Positions 32,875-41,390 of a stretch of 64,000 nucleotides of DNA are shown piece after piece (the stretch's first letter is position 1; every line of letters starts with the position of its first letter). The stretch spans positions 6,108 to 70,107 of the forward strand of contig CALARK010000011.1 of NCBI GenBank assembly GCA_937888595.1. Direction: 5' to 3'. The position numbers and the translations under genes are program-made. Below the pieces are notes generated by a model, which saw nothing but the letters and a program-made list of their open reading frames with translations, was not told the origin of the DNA and made no database searches. This DNA comes from an uncultured Sterolibacteriaceae bacterium (GTDB taxonomy: Bacteria > Pseudomonadota > Gammaproteobacteria > Burkholderiales > Rhodocyclaceae).

Positions 32875-33239
32875 AGCTGCTCGACATCACCATCGCCGTT
32901 CTTCTTTCGGTTGCGCTCTCCGTGGGCGCGTGCATCTATTGGACAAAGCACCATACGCCGCGCTTCGTCAAGGTTGATCTGCTCACGCTTTTCGAGGAAC
33001 AAAAGGCCGATCTGGAGAAGGCGATCAAGCCCGGCATGACGAAAGACGAGCAGGACAAGCTGTTCGAGGCCGCGACGGCGCAGATGACGCGCATGGACGC
33101 CGCGCTTGCGCAACTCACCGCCGAATGTGATTGCGCGATCCTGAACGCAGCGGCTATCGCCAAGCTGCCGGAAGGGTCGGATGCGGGCGTGCCGGACATG
33201 ACGGGGCGAGTGCGTGCGCTTCTGGCCGGGTTGCAGTAG
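32871..33239 (+). CDS. trbI: TrbI-like F-type transfer protein
   Basis: A 122-residue protein with one N-terminal membrane helix (ITIAVLLSVALSVGACIYW) and a helical periplasmic part (FVKVDLLTLFEEQKADL) resembling F-type TrbI. F TrbI influences pilus retraction. It overlaps traC by 4 bases. The match is by layout and position, so the name is probable. Confidence 0.65.
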   Translation: MKLLDITIAVLLSVALSVGACIYWTKHHTPRFVKVDLLTLFEEQKADLEKAIKPGMTKDEQDKLFEAATAQMTRMDAALAQLTAECDCAILNAAAIAKLPEGSDAGVPDMTGRVRALLAGLQ

Positions 33240-33246
33240 TCGCATC

Positions 33247-34041
33247 ATGCGTTGGGCCAACATCCTGCGGTTTTTCGTGGCTAGCCTGTTCGCGCAAGTC
33301 GCGCAGGCGTCGGGAATCGACTACAACTCGGCGTGGCACTGCGACGGAACGGCGCGGTTCTCGTGGTACTGCGATGAGGCGCCGCCAGCAAAAGCGGCGG
33401 AAGAAGCGGGAGTGCGCCAGAAACCGCTAACCCGTGAAGAAGAGGCTATCGAACGTCTCGCCGCATGGCGCAAGGAACTTGAAGGCAAGCGCGCCTTGTC
33501 CATCATCGAAAAGACGCCGGAGAGTGTCAAAGCCTACATCGAGGCGCAGGAACGGATGATGCAAAACTCATCCGAGTATTCCGACGTGTGGCGTCGCGTG
33601 ATCTGGCAAAACCCCGACCTGAACTACGAACTCAAGCGGCCGGCGAACAATGCCGCCATCGACAGCTACAACACGGCGCGCACGGCCGTTGAGCGAAAGA
33701 CGCTGGACGCGATCAACAAGGAATGGGGAATCTTCTTCTTCTTCCGGTCGGACTGCCAATACTGCCATCGCATGGCGGGAACGCTCAAATATCTGTCCGA
33801 GCAATACGGCATCGCTGTCTTTCCGATCAGCGGCGACGGCGGCGGTATCAAGGAATATCCGAAGCCCCAGCGAGACAACGGGCTGGCCGACATGCTGGGG
33901 ATCAAGGCCGTGCCGACGCTCGTTCTCGGGAACGTGAAGAACCGCCAAATGATTCCGCTGGCGTCCGGGCTGGTATCCGCCCAGGACGTGATTGAGCGTA
34001 TCTACATCCTGACCAGCACGCGGCCAGGCGAACTCTATTGA
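33247..34041 (+). CDS. traF: TraF thioredoxin-fold pilus assembly protein
   Basis: The start ATG 33247. A 264-residue exported protein with a C-terminal thioredoxin fold: FFFFRSDCQYCHRMAG contains C170-x-x-C173, a retained CxxC, and GIKAVPTLVLG carries the cis-proline. Many TraF proteins have lost the CxxC, so this one may be redox-active. It works with TraH in pilus assembly. Confidence 0.9.
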   Translation: MRWANILRFFVASLFAQVAQASGIDYNSAWHCDGTARFSWYCDEAPPAKAAEEAGVRQKPLTREEEAIERLAAWRKELEGKRALSIIEKTPESVKAYIEAQERMMQNSSEYSDVWRRVIWQNPDLNYELKRPANNAAIDSYNTARTAVERKTLDAINKEWGIFFFFRSDCQYCHRMAGTLKYLSEQYGIAVFPISGDGGGIKEYPKPQRDNGLADMLGIKAVPTLVLGNVKNRQMIPLASGLVSAQDVIERIYILTSTRPGELY

Positions 34042-34049
34042 CAGGGGCA

Positions 34050-35468
34050 ATGATGATGGGCAAGCGCATCATGGCTTTTGCGGTGTCTATCGCGCTCGTT
34101 TCGACTGCGCAGGCGTCCGTGCAAAGCGAAATGCAGAGTTGGTTCAACGATCTGGGCAGCATGGGGAACGTCACGACGCCGCAGGTTATTCAGGGGCAGA
34201 CGCAAACCGTCTACACCGGGGGCAGCCTCTACATGCGCTCCCCCGTGAGAAATTACCAGTTGGGATCGTTCCAGCCGCCGAGCGTGCGCGGCGGATGTGG
34301 CGGCATCGATGTCTTCGCCGGATCGTTCTCGTTCATCAGTTCCGAGAATCTGACGGCGCTGATGCGGAACATCGCCAACAACGCCATCGGCTACGCCTTC
34401 ATGGCGGCGATCAAGAGCATCGATCCCATGCTCGGCGACATCATGCAATACCTGCAAGATCAGGCGTCGAAGATCAACAACATGAACCTCAATTCTTGCC
34501 AGATGGCAGAGGGGATCGTGACTGCCGCCGCAGATGCGCTCACCGACAAGAAAGAGCAATCGAACGCGCAGGGCACCGGCTCGACGCTTTCCAATCTGTG
34601 GTCCGACAGCTTCATGAGCTTTGATACCTGGCGCAAGGATAAGAACGCCAAGAAGCAAGCGCGCGAGCAGGCTGCGAATGCGGATGCCGGACTCAAGGAA
34701 ATGTTGCAAGGCGGGAATCTGGTCTGGCGTGCGCTGGGCAAAACGAACGTTCCCGACGAACTCAAGGAATTGATGATGAGCCTGATCGGCACCATCATCA
34801 TTACACCGCCCGCCGATCCGGATGGCGGGAATGCCAACTCTGCGACTTGGGACTCCAGAACGGGATCGGGAATCGGATTCAAGGATTTCATCGGCGATCC
34901 GACCGTTCAGACCCATCGGCTTGCGCTGCTCAAGTGCGACGATTTAGCCGATTGCAAGAATCCGGCGATAGTCTCGAACCAACCAACCGAATCGTTCGCC
35001 TGGCGCGTCAATCAGGTCTTGATTAAGGCCATTGCCGCAATCAGGTCACGCACGCCGCAGGCGTTTACCGAGCTTGATAGCGCAGTGTTCACGAGCACGG
35101 CTGTTCCGGTATGGCGGCTGGCTGCCATATCGGCAACCGGGGGTAATGACAAGTTCATCCAGAACTACTCGCGCGCCATCGCCATCGAGTTGGCGAATAG
35201 CTGGTTCAAGAACACCATCAAGACGCTCGAAGCGGCACTGGCGAAGGGTGGCGGCGGCGGTATGGGCGCGGATGCCGTCAAGGCGATAGAAGGCATTCGC
35301 AGCCAGATCGCGGCTGCGCGCCAGCTTGCCGCTGCGGAATACATGGCCGAATACCAGAAAGCGGCATCGATGATCGAGATGCAGCGCGCGACGCAATGGA
35401 TGCACGAAACGATGATGCGTTCGATGCCCACGGATTTGCAGCGCTCCATGCTCACCTTTAACCGATAG
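34050..35468 (+). CDS. traH: TraH pilus assembly protein
   Basis: A 472-residue exported protein. Three consecutive ATG codons (34050-34058) follow the TTGA overlap with traF; a TTG start at 34038 is also possible. RGGCGGIDVFAGSFSFISSENL is the strongest family block, with the NSCQMAEG motif later and a helical C-terminus. It acts with TraF, TraW, TraU and TrbC in pilus biogenesis. Confidence 0.9.
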   Translation: MMMGKRIMAFAVSIALVSTAQASVQSEMQSWFNDLGSMGNVTTPQVIQGQTQTVYTGGSLYMRSPVRNYQLGSFQPPSVRGGCGGIDVFAGSFSFISSENLTALMRNIANNAIGYAFMAAIKSIDPMLGDIMQYLQDQASKINNMNLNSCQMAEGIVTAAADALTDKKEQSNAQGTGSTLSNLWSDSFMSFDTWRKDKNAKKQAREQAANADAGLKEMLQGGNLVWRALGKTNVPDELKELMMSLIGTIIITPPADPDGGNANSATWDSRTGSGIGFKDFIGDPTVQTHRLALLKCDDLADCKNPAIVSNQPTESFAWRVNQVLIKAIAAIRSRTPQAFTELDSAVFTSTAVPVWRLAAISATGGNDKFIQNYSRAIAIELANSWFKNTIKTLEAALAKGGGGGMGADAVKAIEGIRSQIAAARQLAAAEYMAEYQKAASMIEMQRATQWMHETMMRSMPTDLQRSMLTFNR

Positions 35469-35481
35469 GCGAGGAACAACC

Positions 35482-38400
35482 GTGATCTGGGAAGTATTCG
35501 CCTACTGGAACGTCCAGGAACTGACGACGGTATTCAACGCCGTCGCGGCGCTGGTCGGATCGAACGATTTTGCCGGTCTGCTGCGCACGGTGGCGCTGGT
35601 GTTCTTCATCTCGCTGGCGCTGACCATGCTTGCCCGGCGGACGGGGATGGAAGATTTCATCCGCTGGCTGGTGATGCTCGCCGTCTTCAACGGCTTCATG
35701 CTGGTGCCCAAGGTGTCCGTCAGCATCGTGGATCGCACCGGCACCGCCCCGCCTGCCGTGGTTGCCAACGTGCCGCTCGGACTGGCTGCGCTGGCCAGTT
35801 CGACATCGAAGATAGGCGACTGGCTGACGCGCGCCGAAGAAGCGCTATTCAGCCTGCCATCCGATGTGCGCTTCGTCGATAACGGCACGCTCTGGGGGCA
35901 TCGCATCATGCGCGAACGGCTGGCAGCCAACGCCGCCAGTCCCATCCTGTCGAACAACCTGGTCGAGTTCTACCGGGAATGCGTGTGGCCCGACATCGCC
36001 ACCGGCTACATTTCGATGGCCGACATTGCCGGAGAAGAAGACATCTGGGCCTTCCTCGACGGGAAGCTCAATCCCGGCCTGTATGTGCAACTGGCTGGTG
36101 ATACGACCCCGCGCCCATGCCAGGGCGGGGGGAGCGCCTACGAGGTGCTGACCACCCAGCTTTCGGCCGACGTAGAAGAAAACCTCAGCAATCTCGGGCG
36201 CAAGATGTACCCGGACATGTCTGCGGCCGTGGCCAAGACAACCCTGACCGCATCCCTGCAAGGAACATCGAGCTACATGCTCGGCACTACCCAAGGGGCG
36301 CAAGCCATCATGCGTCAGGCCATCATCGGCAACTCGATCATCGACGCCGGCTACCAGATACCCTCACAAGTCGGCGACGCGGCCACGGCTGCGGTAAAGC
36401 TCGCCGAAGTGCAGGCGATCCGCTCGTTCAATACGTCCAATCAGGCGATGGTGGCGCTCTCCGACAGCACCATGCCAAGGCTGCGCAACGTGGTCGAACT
36501 GCTGATCTACGCGCTGTTCCCGATTGTGGTGGTGCTGATCGTGTCCGCTGGCCACAATGCGCTGCCGATCCTCAAGAGCTATCTGGGCGCAATGCTGTGG
36601 GTGCAGCTATGGCCTCCGCTCTACGCGATCATGAACTTCGCCATGAACGCCAAGGCGTCGGCCGCGATGAACTCCATGACGGCCGGCGAGGGGCTGGCAT
36701 TGAAGTATTACAGTTATCTCGGCAACGCCACGGTCAGCGATCAGGCGGTGGCCGGCGTGCTGACGGTTGCGATCCCCGTGATCGCCTACGGAATTGTTCA
36801 GGGCGTCATCAGCATCGCTGGCCAGCTTGGCGCTGTTGCGCAGCCTGCGGGTCAGTACGGCGCCAACCTGTCGCAGGGCAACCTCCAGTTCGGATCATCG
36901 AACATCAACGCAACGAAGATGGATATGGCGACGCAGGGACAGTATTCGACGCAACCGATCATGCGCGGCGGCACGGGACAGGGGATGTTCGCCGGCAGTG
37001 ACGCCGATGTCTCGGCAACCGGATCGTCCCTTGAGTACAAGGGGCGCGGCTGGAGTGCCAGTGCCATGGACACGAATCACGATGGCCGGATCAGCATGTC
37101 GCAGCGCGAGTTGATGACGTTCAAGGGGGAGGGCTTTGCGAACTTCGGCAGCACGGCGGATGTCGGGATGTCCGGGCATCGCGGTTCGACCGACTTCTCT
37201 GGCGATCAGACCGACAGGGGAAGCGGAACGCAAGTGAAGGGAGGTACGGGATCGACGGCGCGCTTGTCGGATGGACAACGCGCGGAGTTGTCCAGAACCC
37301 TTACCGACAACTTGCAGAAAGTCATCGAGGTTGCGGATGGCGCATCCCATAAGGAAGGCAGCGGGACAGGGGCAAGAAGCAGCCGGGGAACGGATAGAAC
37401 CTCTTCCTCTTCCAATCAGGAAGGGTTTGATATTGCGTCCAAGGGCGGGATTACTGCAAGGGAATCGAAAACCGCATCAGGGAACGAAAGCCAGATTGTG
37501 CAGCAGCAGGACGGCGCTGGTGGCGCAAAACCAAGATTGGGGCCAACGTCCGCCACAAAGAGCTTGGCGCACTCGATTATGGGAGCTATCGACGCAAGCA
37601 TTAGCGGCGGCGCCACGACGGGCGCCCAGAATCGGGACGAGGCCAAAAAGCTCGCGCAGAACATGTCTGAGTCGGAAATACGTGATGCTTATGACATGGT
37701 GAAGTCCGCACTCGATAAGACTGCGCGTGGCACGAACGATGCGGCAGTGAAACAGGGGGCCGAAAGCCTAGGCGCGACGCTGGATCGCACCACGACCTAC
37801 AGCAAGGAATCGGTCGGCTCACTCATGGATACGGTGTCGGCTGGTCATCGTGATGAAGCAGGCCGGAAAAACACTGCTGGCGTCAAGGTCGACAACTCCA
37901 TGGACTTGTTCTATACGGCATGGGGAATGCTGGCGCAGCAGCGTGGTTGGGATGACACCTTTACTCCGGGTCGCGCCGCAGAGTTCACGCGCGAATGGAA
38001 CAGTAATGCGAGCTTCCGTGAGGATGCCGCCGCCAGACTGTACAAGTCGCAGGACGAATCGCCGCTGATGGGTCAGGGGGTCAATCCAGTCAGGACGCAG
38101 GCAGACGTAAGGGGGCAGGGCGTGCCCGTGGTCGCAGACAATACCGGCGCAGCGCACAGGAACAATCTTGAGCTTGTCCAAGGGCAAAACAACGTTCAGG
38201 GCACCGCGCCGGGAACGCAGCCGGATGCCTCGGCTGTCGATGCGGAAGCCGCCAGGCGTGCCGCTGCCGCTAAAGGTGCATTCACAGGCGCACAGGCCGT
38301 GCAGATGCAGAATCTTGGGGCTGGCGTTGCGGCTGACGCCATCTACCGGGATCGTCAGATCGGTATGGGATCGACGCTCGCCAACACCTATCTGGGCGGA

Positions 38401-38625
38401 TGGGGTTACGCTAGTCCGGAAGCCTACAGCGGTGCCCTACAGGACGCCGCCAGGAACGATCCAGAACTGAGCGCGCGACTGCAAGCGGTCGGCGCGGCGC
38501 AGCACCGAGGCGAGAAGATCAGCGAGGGCGACATCAAGTGGATCGAGGCGCGCGCAGACAAGGCGCTGGACGGCTCGCAGAAGTCGGCACGGGAGGCGGC
38601 AGGCTTCGGCAAGTCGCAGGACTAA
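35482..38625 (+). CDS. traG: TraG mating-pair stabilisation and pilus protein
   Basis: A 1047-residue inner-membrane protein with a GTG start (GAGGAAC ahead). The N-terminal ~450 residues form the TraG_N membrane domain with several hydrophobic segments. The rest is a long soluble, low-complexity periplasmic or secreted region. Residues ~530-541 (DTNHDGRISMSQ) look like an EF-hand calcium loop. The stop codon lies in a 57-bp near-repeat of an internal coding segment, where GAA has become TAA, so the C-terminus may have been shortened. F TraG C-terminal domains interact with entry exclusion proteins. Confidence 0.9.
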   Translation: MIWEVFAYWNVQELTTVFNAVAALVGSNDFAGLLRTVALVFFISLALTMLARRTGMEDFIRWLVMLAVFNGFMLVPKVSVSIVDRTGTAPPAVVANVPLGLAALASSTSKIGDWLTRAEEALFSLPSDVRFVDNGTLWGHRIMRERLAANAASPILSNNLVEFYRECVWPDIATGYISMADIAGEEDIWAFLDGKLNPGLYVQLAGDTTPRPCQGGGSAYEVLTTQLSADVEENLSNLGRKMYPDMSAAVAKTTLTASLQGTSSYMLGTTQGAQAIMRQAIIGNSIIDAGYQIPSQVGDAATAAVKLAEVQAIRSFNTSNQAMVALSDSTMPRLRNVVELLIYALFPIVVVLIVSAGHNALPILKSYLGAMLWVQLWPPLYAIMNFAMNAKASAAMNSMTAGEGLALKYYSYLGNATVSDQAVAGVLTVAIPVIAYGIVQGVISIAGQLGAVAQPAGQYGANLSQGNLQFGSSNINATKMDMATQGQYSTQPIMRGGTGQGMFAGSDADVSATGSSLEYKGRGWSASAMDTNHDGRISMSQRELMTFKGEGFANFGSTADVGMSGHRGSTDFSGDQTDRGSGTQVKGGTGSTARLSDGQRAELSRTLTDNLQKVIEVADGASHKEGSGTGARSSRGTDRTSSSSNQEGFDIASKGGITARESKTASGNESQIVQQQDGAGGAKPRLGPTSATKSLAHSIMGAIDASISGGATTGAQNRDEAKKLAQNMSESEIRDAYDMVKSALDKTARGTNDAAVKQGAESLGATLDRTTTYSKESVGSLMDTVSAGHRDEAGRKNTAGVKVDNSMDLFYTAWGMLAQQRGWDDTFTPGRAAEFTREWNSNASFREDAAARLYKSQDESPLMGQGVNPVRTQADVRGQGVPVVADNTGAAHRNNLELVQGQNNVQGTAPGTQPDASAVDAEAARRAAAAKGAFTGAQAVQMQNLGAGVAADAIYRDRQIGMGSTLANTYLGGWGYASPEAYSGALQDAARNDPELSARLQAVGAAQHRGEKISEGDIKWIEARADKALDGSQKSAREAAGFGKSQD

Positions 38626-38667
38626 TCGCCGCTGATGGGTCAAGGGGTCAATCCAGTCAGGACGCAG
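38044..38667. repeat. 57-bp direct repeat in and after traG
   Basis: Bases 38044-38100 (inside traG, reading KSQDESPLMGQGVNPVRTQ) recur at 38611-38667 with two changes. In the second copy the GAA codon is TAA, which is the traG stop. The repeat frame continues beyond the stop for about 45 bases. A tandem duplication or recombination has remodelled the end of the gene. Confidence 0.85.
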
Positions 38668-38674
38668 GGCGTGC

Positions 38675-39166
38675 TTACTTGTCGCCTGCAATATCAACAT
38701 TGTGGATGTTCGCCGGCATATGATAGTAATTGGGGTGGAACATCACATTCGTGCACTCGTTTTCCGTCATCTCGCCGCCGAGTGCTCGGGTAACGGCATC
38801 CGGCTTGTATACATACAAACCACCAGCCGATTGAGCGGCGCGAGGACGGGAATAATCGTTGTCATATATCGAGCCGAACATGGGGCCGTCGCCACGGATA
38901 TACAGCCAGAGCTTGAAGCATCCATACATCAGGCAAAGACCGGCCAGCCATTCAAAGGCGTCCGTTCTGCCGACTCGGCCAGCATGAATACCGCTGATAA
39001 CCGCCAGCATCGAGGCGAGCAGGGCGCAGTTGTAGGCCGCGAAGATCATTGCCGCAGCACGTTTGCCGGAACGGTAGGCGAACAGCGAAATGCGCCCCAC
39101 GCGAGCGAAAATGAAAGCGGCGATCACGACCACCGCTACCGCAACTGCAAGATCATCAAGTGCCAT
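38675..39166 (-). CDS. Membrane protein next to traG
   Basis: A 163-residue protein with hydrophobic segments at about residues 4-24, 37-59 and 71-92, and a soluble C-terminus ending VDIAGDK. It is on the opposite strand, 49 bases from the traG end. In SXT-type elements an entry exclusion gene sits next to traG, so this is a candidate by position; no sequence evidence supports that. Confidence 0.6.
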   Translation of the reverse strand: MALDDLAVAVAVVVIAAFIFARVGRISLFAYRSGKRAAAMIFAAYNCALLASMLAVISGIHAGRVGRTDAFEWLAGLCLMYGCFKLWLYIRGDGPMFGSIYDNDYSRPRAAQSAGGLYVYKPDAVTRALGGEMTENECTNVMFHPNYYHMPANIHNVDIAGDK

Positions 39167-39176
39167 GTTGCTCTCC

Positions 39177-39371
39177 TTACTTTTTCTTCTGGTTTGCGGA
39201 CTTGTGTTCCATCATGTCTTGAAACGTCGGGATCGGCACGCAATAAAATACCGGCTCGTTTCGATTCAGGATCAGCACGGGTTCCCCTTGACCGGACTCA
39301 ACCGTTTCCATCGGCTCGCGCTTGAGGTCGGTAATGCTGGCAATGACGGATGTGTGAATTTTGGTGGCCAT
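39177..39371 (-). CDS. StbD/Phd-YefM-type antitoxin (orphan)
   Basis: A 64-residue protein. VIASITDLKREPM and then GEPVLILNRNEPVFYCVPI are the family signature of StbD/RelB-like antitoxins that bind DNA through the Phd fold. The partner toxin gene (StbE/RelE) usually follows, but the next gene is an unrelated membrane protein, so the antitoxin is an orphan. It may act only as a repressor or neutralise another plasmid's toxin. Confidence 0.75.
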   Translation of the reverse strand: MATKIHTSVIASITDLKREPMETVESGQGEPVLILNRNEPVFYCVPIPTFQDMMEHKSANQKKK

Positions 39372-39436
39372 GATGCGATCCCGGTAGTGTTTGTATGCTC
39401 ATATTGTAGCACCTTAAAAAATCTTTGCAATAGCAC

Positions 39437-39464
39437 TTGAAAGATATTTGAAAGTGTTTATACT
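39437..39464 (+). promoter_or_regulatory. Sigma-70-type promoter
   Basis: TTGAAA (39437-39442), 16 bases, TATACT (39459-39464). CACGATG and CATCGTG inverted arms follow at about 39471-39501, a possible operator. It drives the genes from 39529. Confidence 0.5.
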
Positions 39465-39528
39465 GTGCTTCACGATGGCGGCACAGGGGTGTCGCATCGT
39501 GACACGGAAACTTGCAAAGGGGAGCGAC

Positions 39529-39720
39529 ATGAGCGAAGAACAAAGCGCCATTCTGGAGCGGGAAGATCGCATCGCGGCTTGCTTTCAGGCCGTAATCGAC
39601 ATGCAAAACGAATCTGTGGAAGTCCGCAAGCGCGCCAACATCGACGGGCTGCTGGACTTCCTGACGGACGAATACAACGAGGCGCGGCATCGTTTTCGCA
39701 GCCACGCCATGCCTGCCTAA
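39529..39720 (+). CDS. Small hypothetical protein
   Basis: The start MSEEQSAIL at 39529 has AAAGGGGAG ahead; the longer frame from 39448 overlaps the promoter. The 63-residue product is helical and acidic (LLDFLTDEYNEARHRF). Function unknown. Confidence 0.55.
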   Translation: MSEEQSAILEREDRIAACFQAVIDMQNESVEVRKRANIDGLLDFLTDEYNEARHRFRSHAMPA

Positions 39721-39736
39721 CTTTGGGAATGGCAAC

Positions 39737-40045
39737 GTGAGCAAGTTCACCTTCAAGCGACACCCTAAAGAAACGGGGCTGCGATCTGTCGGCCATCCGG
39801 ACCCTTGGGTGGATATCAAGCTGGCAAAGAAAGTGGTCGGCAGCATCGTGCCGCCGACAGCCTTCACCAGGGACGATGCCTTCAAAGTGATGCTCATGGT
39901 TGCTGACCCAAGCAACCGTTGCGGGTGGGAGTGGGTGACGCTCAAGTTTCGCGGTGACACGGAACAGTCGGCTCGTGAGTTTCTGACGACTAATGCGGAA
40001 GCCATTCAGGCCAAGTATCCCTTGTATATGGATTCGGAAGATTGA
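39737..40045 (+). CDS. Hypothetical protein
   Basis: A 102-residue protein with a GTG start (MSKFTFKRHPKETGL). It contains WVDIKLAKKVVGSIVPP and NRCGWEWVTLKFRG, a compact soluble domain. No recognised family. Co-transcribed with its neighbours. Confidence 0.6.
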   Translation: MSKFTFKRHPKETGLRSVGHPDPWVDIKLAKKVVGSIVPPTAFTRDDAFKVMLMVADPSNRCGWEWVTLKFRGDTEQSAREFLTTNAEAIQAKYPLYMDSED

Positions 40046-40054
40046 GCGGAAATA

Positions 40055-40900
40055 ATGGACACACTTTCGGTATCCACGATTGCTGATGGCGACACCTTCA
40101 AGGTGCGCTACAAATACGTCCCGCACGGCAGCGGTGCGGCATCTATGGCCGGAAGCGTAACTGTATGCCTCGCCATTCGTCCGGACTGGACGCGGGATCG
40201 CGGCATCCTGGCTGAACTGGCTGCGCTTCACCACCTGATGTATGTGCGTGAGATTCATGGCGTCCATCGACTCGGTAATAGCCTGTGCGTCGAAGTCTCG
40301 GCCGGGGCGATCAAGAAAGCGGTAGCGAAGGGTGCGCTCAAAAAAGAGGATGCCGGGACCACGACCAAGGCGCATGTCGCTCACTTCTCGATGTTCCTTG
40401 CCACCAAGTATTTCGAGGCCACGGTAGAGGTTGTGCCGTCAGGCAAGTGGGTGGAACCTGAGTCGAAGCGAACCCTCGATGAAACGATCTGCGTCGATGA
40501 ATACCCTGTGGTGCATGTCGGCAGCGTGTTGGGGGATGTGGTCGTGCGCCGGCACGCGCTCAATCGCTTCGTGGAGCGTTTCATGGCTGCGGCCGAGATG
40601 GCTGCGGGACGTTCGTTGGTGGATATTCCGGACTATCGGTGGACGCGCGCATGGCGATCACTGGAAAGCATCCTGCCGCAGTCGGTCAGGGTGACGATTC
40701 CGCCGAAAGAGGCGCAGCGCGTCATGTGGAAATATGGGAAGGATGTGCACGCCTTGCATCACATCGGTTCGCAAAACGTGTTCGTCGTCAAGGATTCAGG
40801 GCGAGGCCGCGAGTTGGTCACTGTGCTACGTGGCGACGAGTATTGCAAGCTGATTGAGTTGCCGAGGGCAGCGGGTCAGCGGCTCATCTATTCGGGATAG
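40055..40900 (+). CDS. Hypothetical protein
   Basis: A 281-residue soluble protein (MDTLSVSTIADGDTFKV). It has LAIRPDWTRDRGILAEL in the N-terminal half and VVVRRHALNRFVERFMAA in the middle. The latter, with a histidine followed by a helix, resembles short HxxxRF motifs in some nucleases, but I do not assign a function. It lies 10 bases after the preceding gene. Confidence 0.6.
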   Translation: MDTLSVSTIADGDTFKVRYKYVPHGSGAASMAGSVTVCLAIRPDWTRDRGILAELAALHHLMYVREIHGVHRLGNSLCVEVSAGAIKKAVAKGALKKEDAGTTTKAHVAHFSMFLATKYFEATVEVVPSGKWVEPESKRTLDETICVDEYPVVHVGSVLGDVVVRRHALNRFVERFMAAAEMAAGRSLVDIPDYRWTRAWRSLESILPQSVRVTIPPKEAQRVMWKYGKDVHALHHIGSQNVFVVKDSGRGRELVTVLRGDEYCKLIELPRAAGQRLIYSG

Positions 40901-40904
40901 CAAC

Positions 40905-41390
40905 GTGCGCGAAAAGGAAGTGCATCTGTCGATCACGCAAGTCGTCGCCGCCTCATTCTGCGAGCGGAAGGTGCTGCTTGATCGTCGCCATGGCCAGAAA
41001 AAGAAACCGGCTGTCGCGGCGCGCGCTGCGGCCGGTGAAGTTGCGCATGCGCAGTTTGAGCGCGAGGGCAGGGCGCTTGCCGCGCGAGGCCCGATTCTGC
41101 GTCCACTTCCCCGCCAGATGCCGGTGCCGGGACCGACCGCTGCCGCACCAGGCGCAGGGGATCGGCGCTGCTTCATCGCCTCGACGGTCTATGGTTCGGA
41201 CGCGCCGGAAACTCAAGCGTTACGCGCGTGGCGTGATCGCGTGCTGTTGCGCTCGGCACTTGGGCGGGGACTAGTTCGCCTCTACTACGCGCTGTCGCCG
41301 CAAGTCGCGGCCTTTGTCGGTCGCCGGCCGTATCTGCTGCGCCGCGTTCGCATGGGCCTCGATGCGATTGTTCGGAGGATCGGACAGTGA
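40905..41390 (+). CDS. CFI-box protein with Cas4-like N-terminus
   Basis: The start is GTG 40905. A 161-residue protein in two parts. The first ~40 residues (SITQVVAASFCERKVLLDRR) resemble the opening of Cas4/PD-(D/E)XK proteins. The C-terminal half carries CFIASTVYGSDAPETQ, the CFI-box found at the end of many secreted or processed proteins. It overlaps the next gene, which has the nuclease core, by 4 bases, so the two may act as a split pair. Confidence 0.55.
   Translation: MREKEVHLSITQVVAASFCERKVLLDRRHGQKKKPAVAARAAAGEVAHAQFEREGRALAARGPILRPLPRQMPVPGPTAAAPGAGDRRCFIASTVYGSDAPETQALRAWRDRVLLRSALGRGLVRLYYALSPQVAAFVGRRPYLLRRVRMGLDAIVRRIGQ

Noticed and set aside
38702..39325. 207-codon plus-strand frame after traG
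   Set aside because: Antisense to the membrane protein and the antitoxin, which both have recognisable features.
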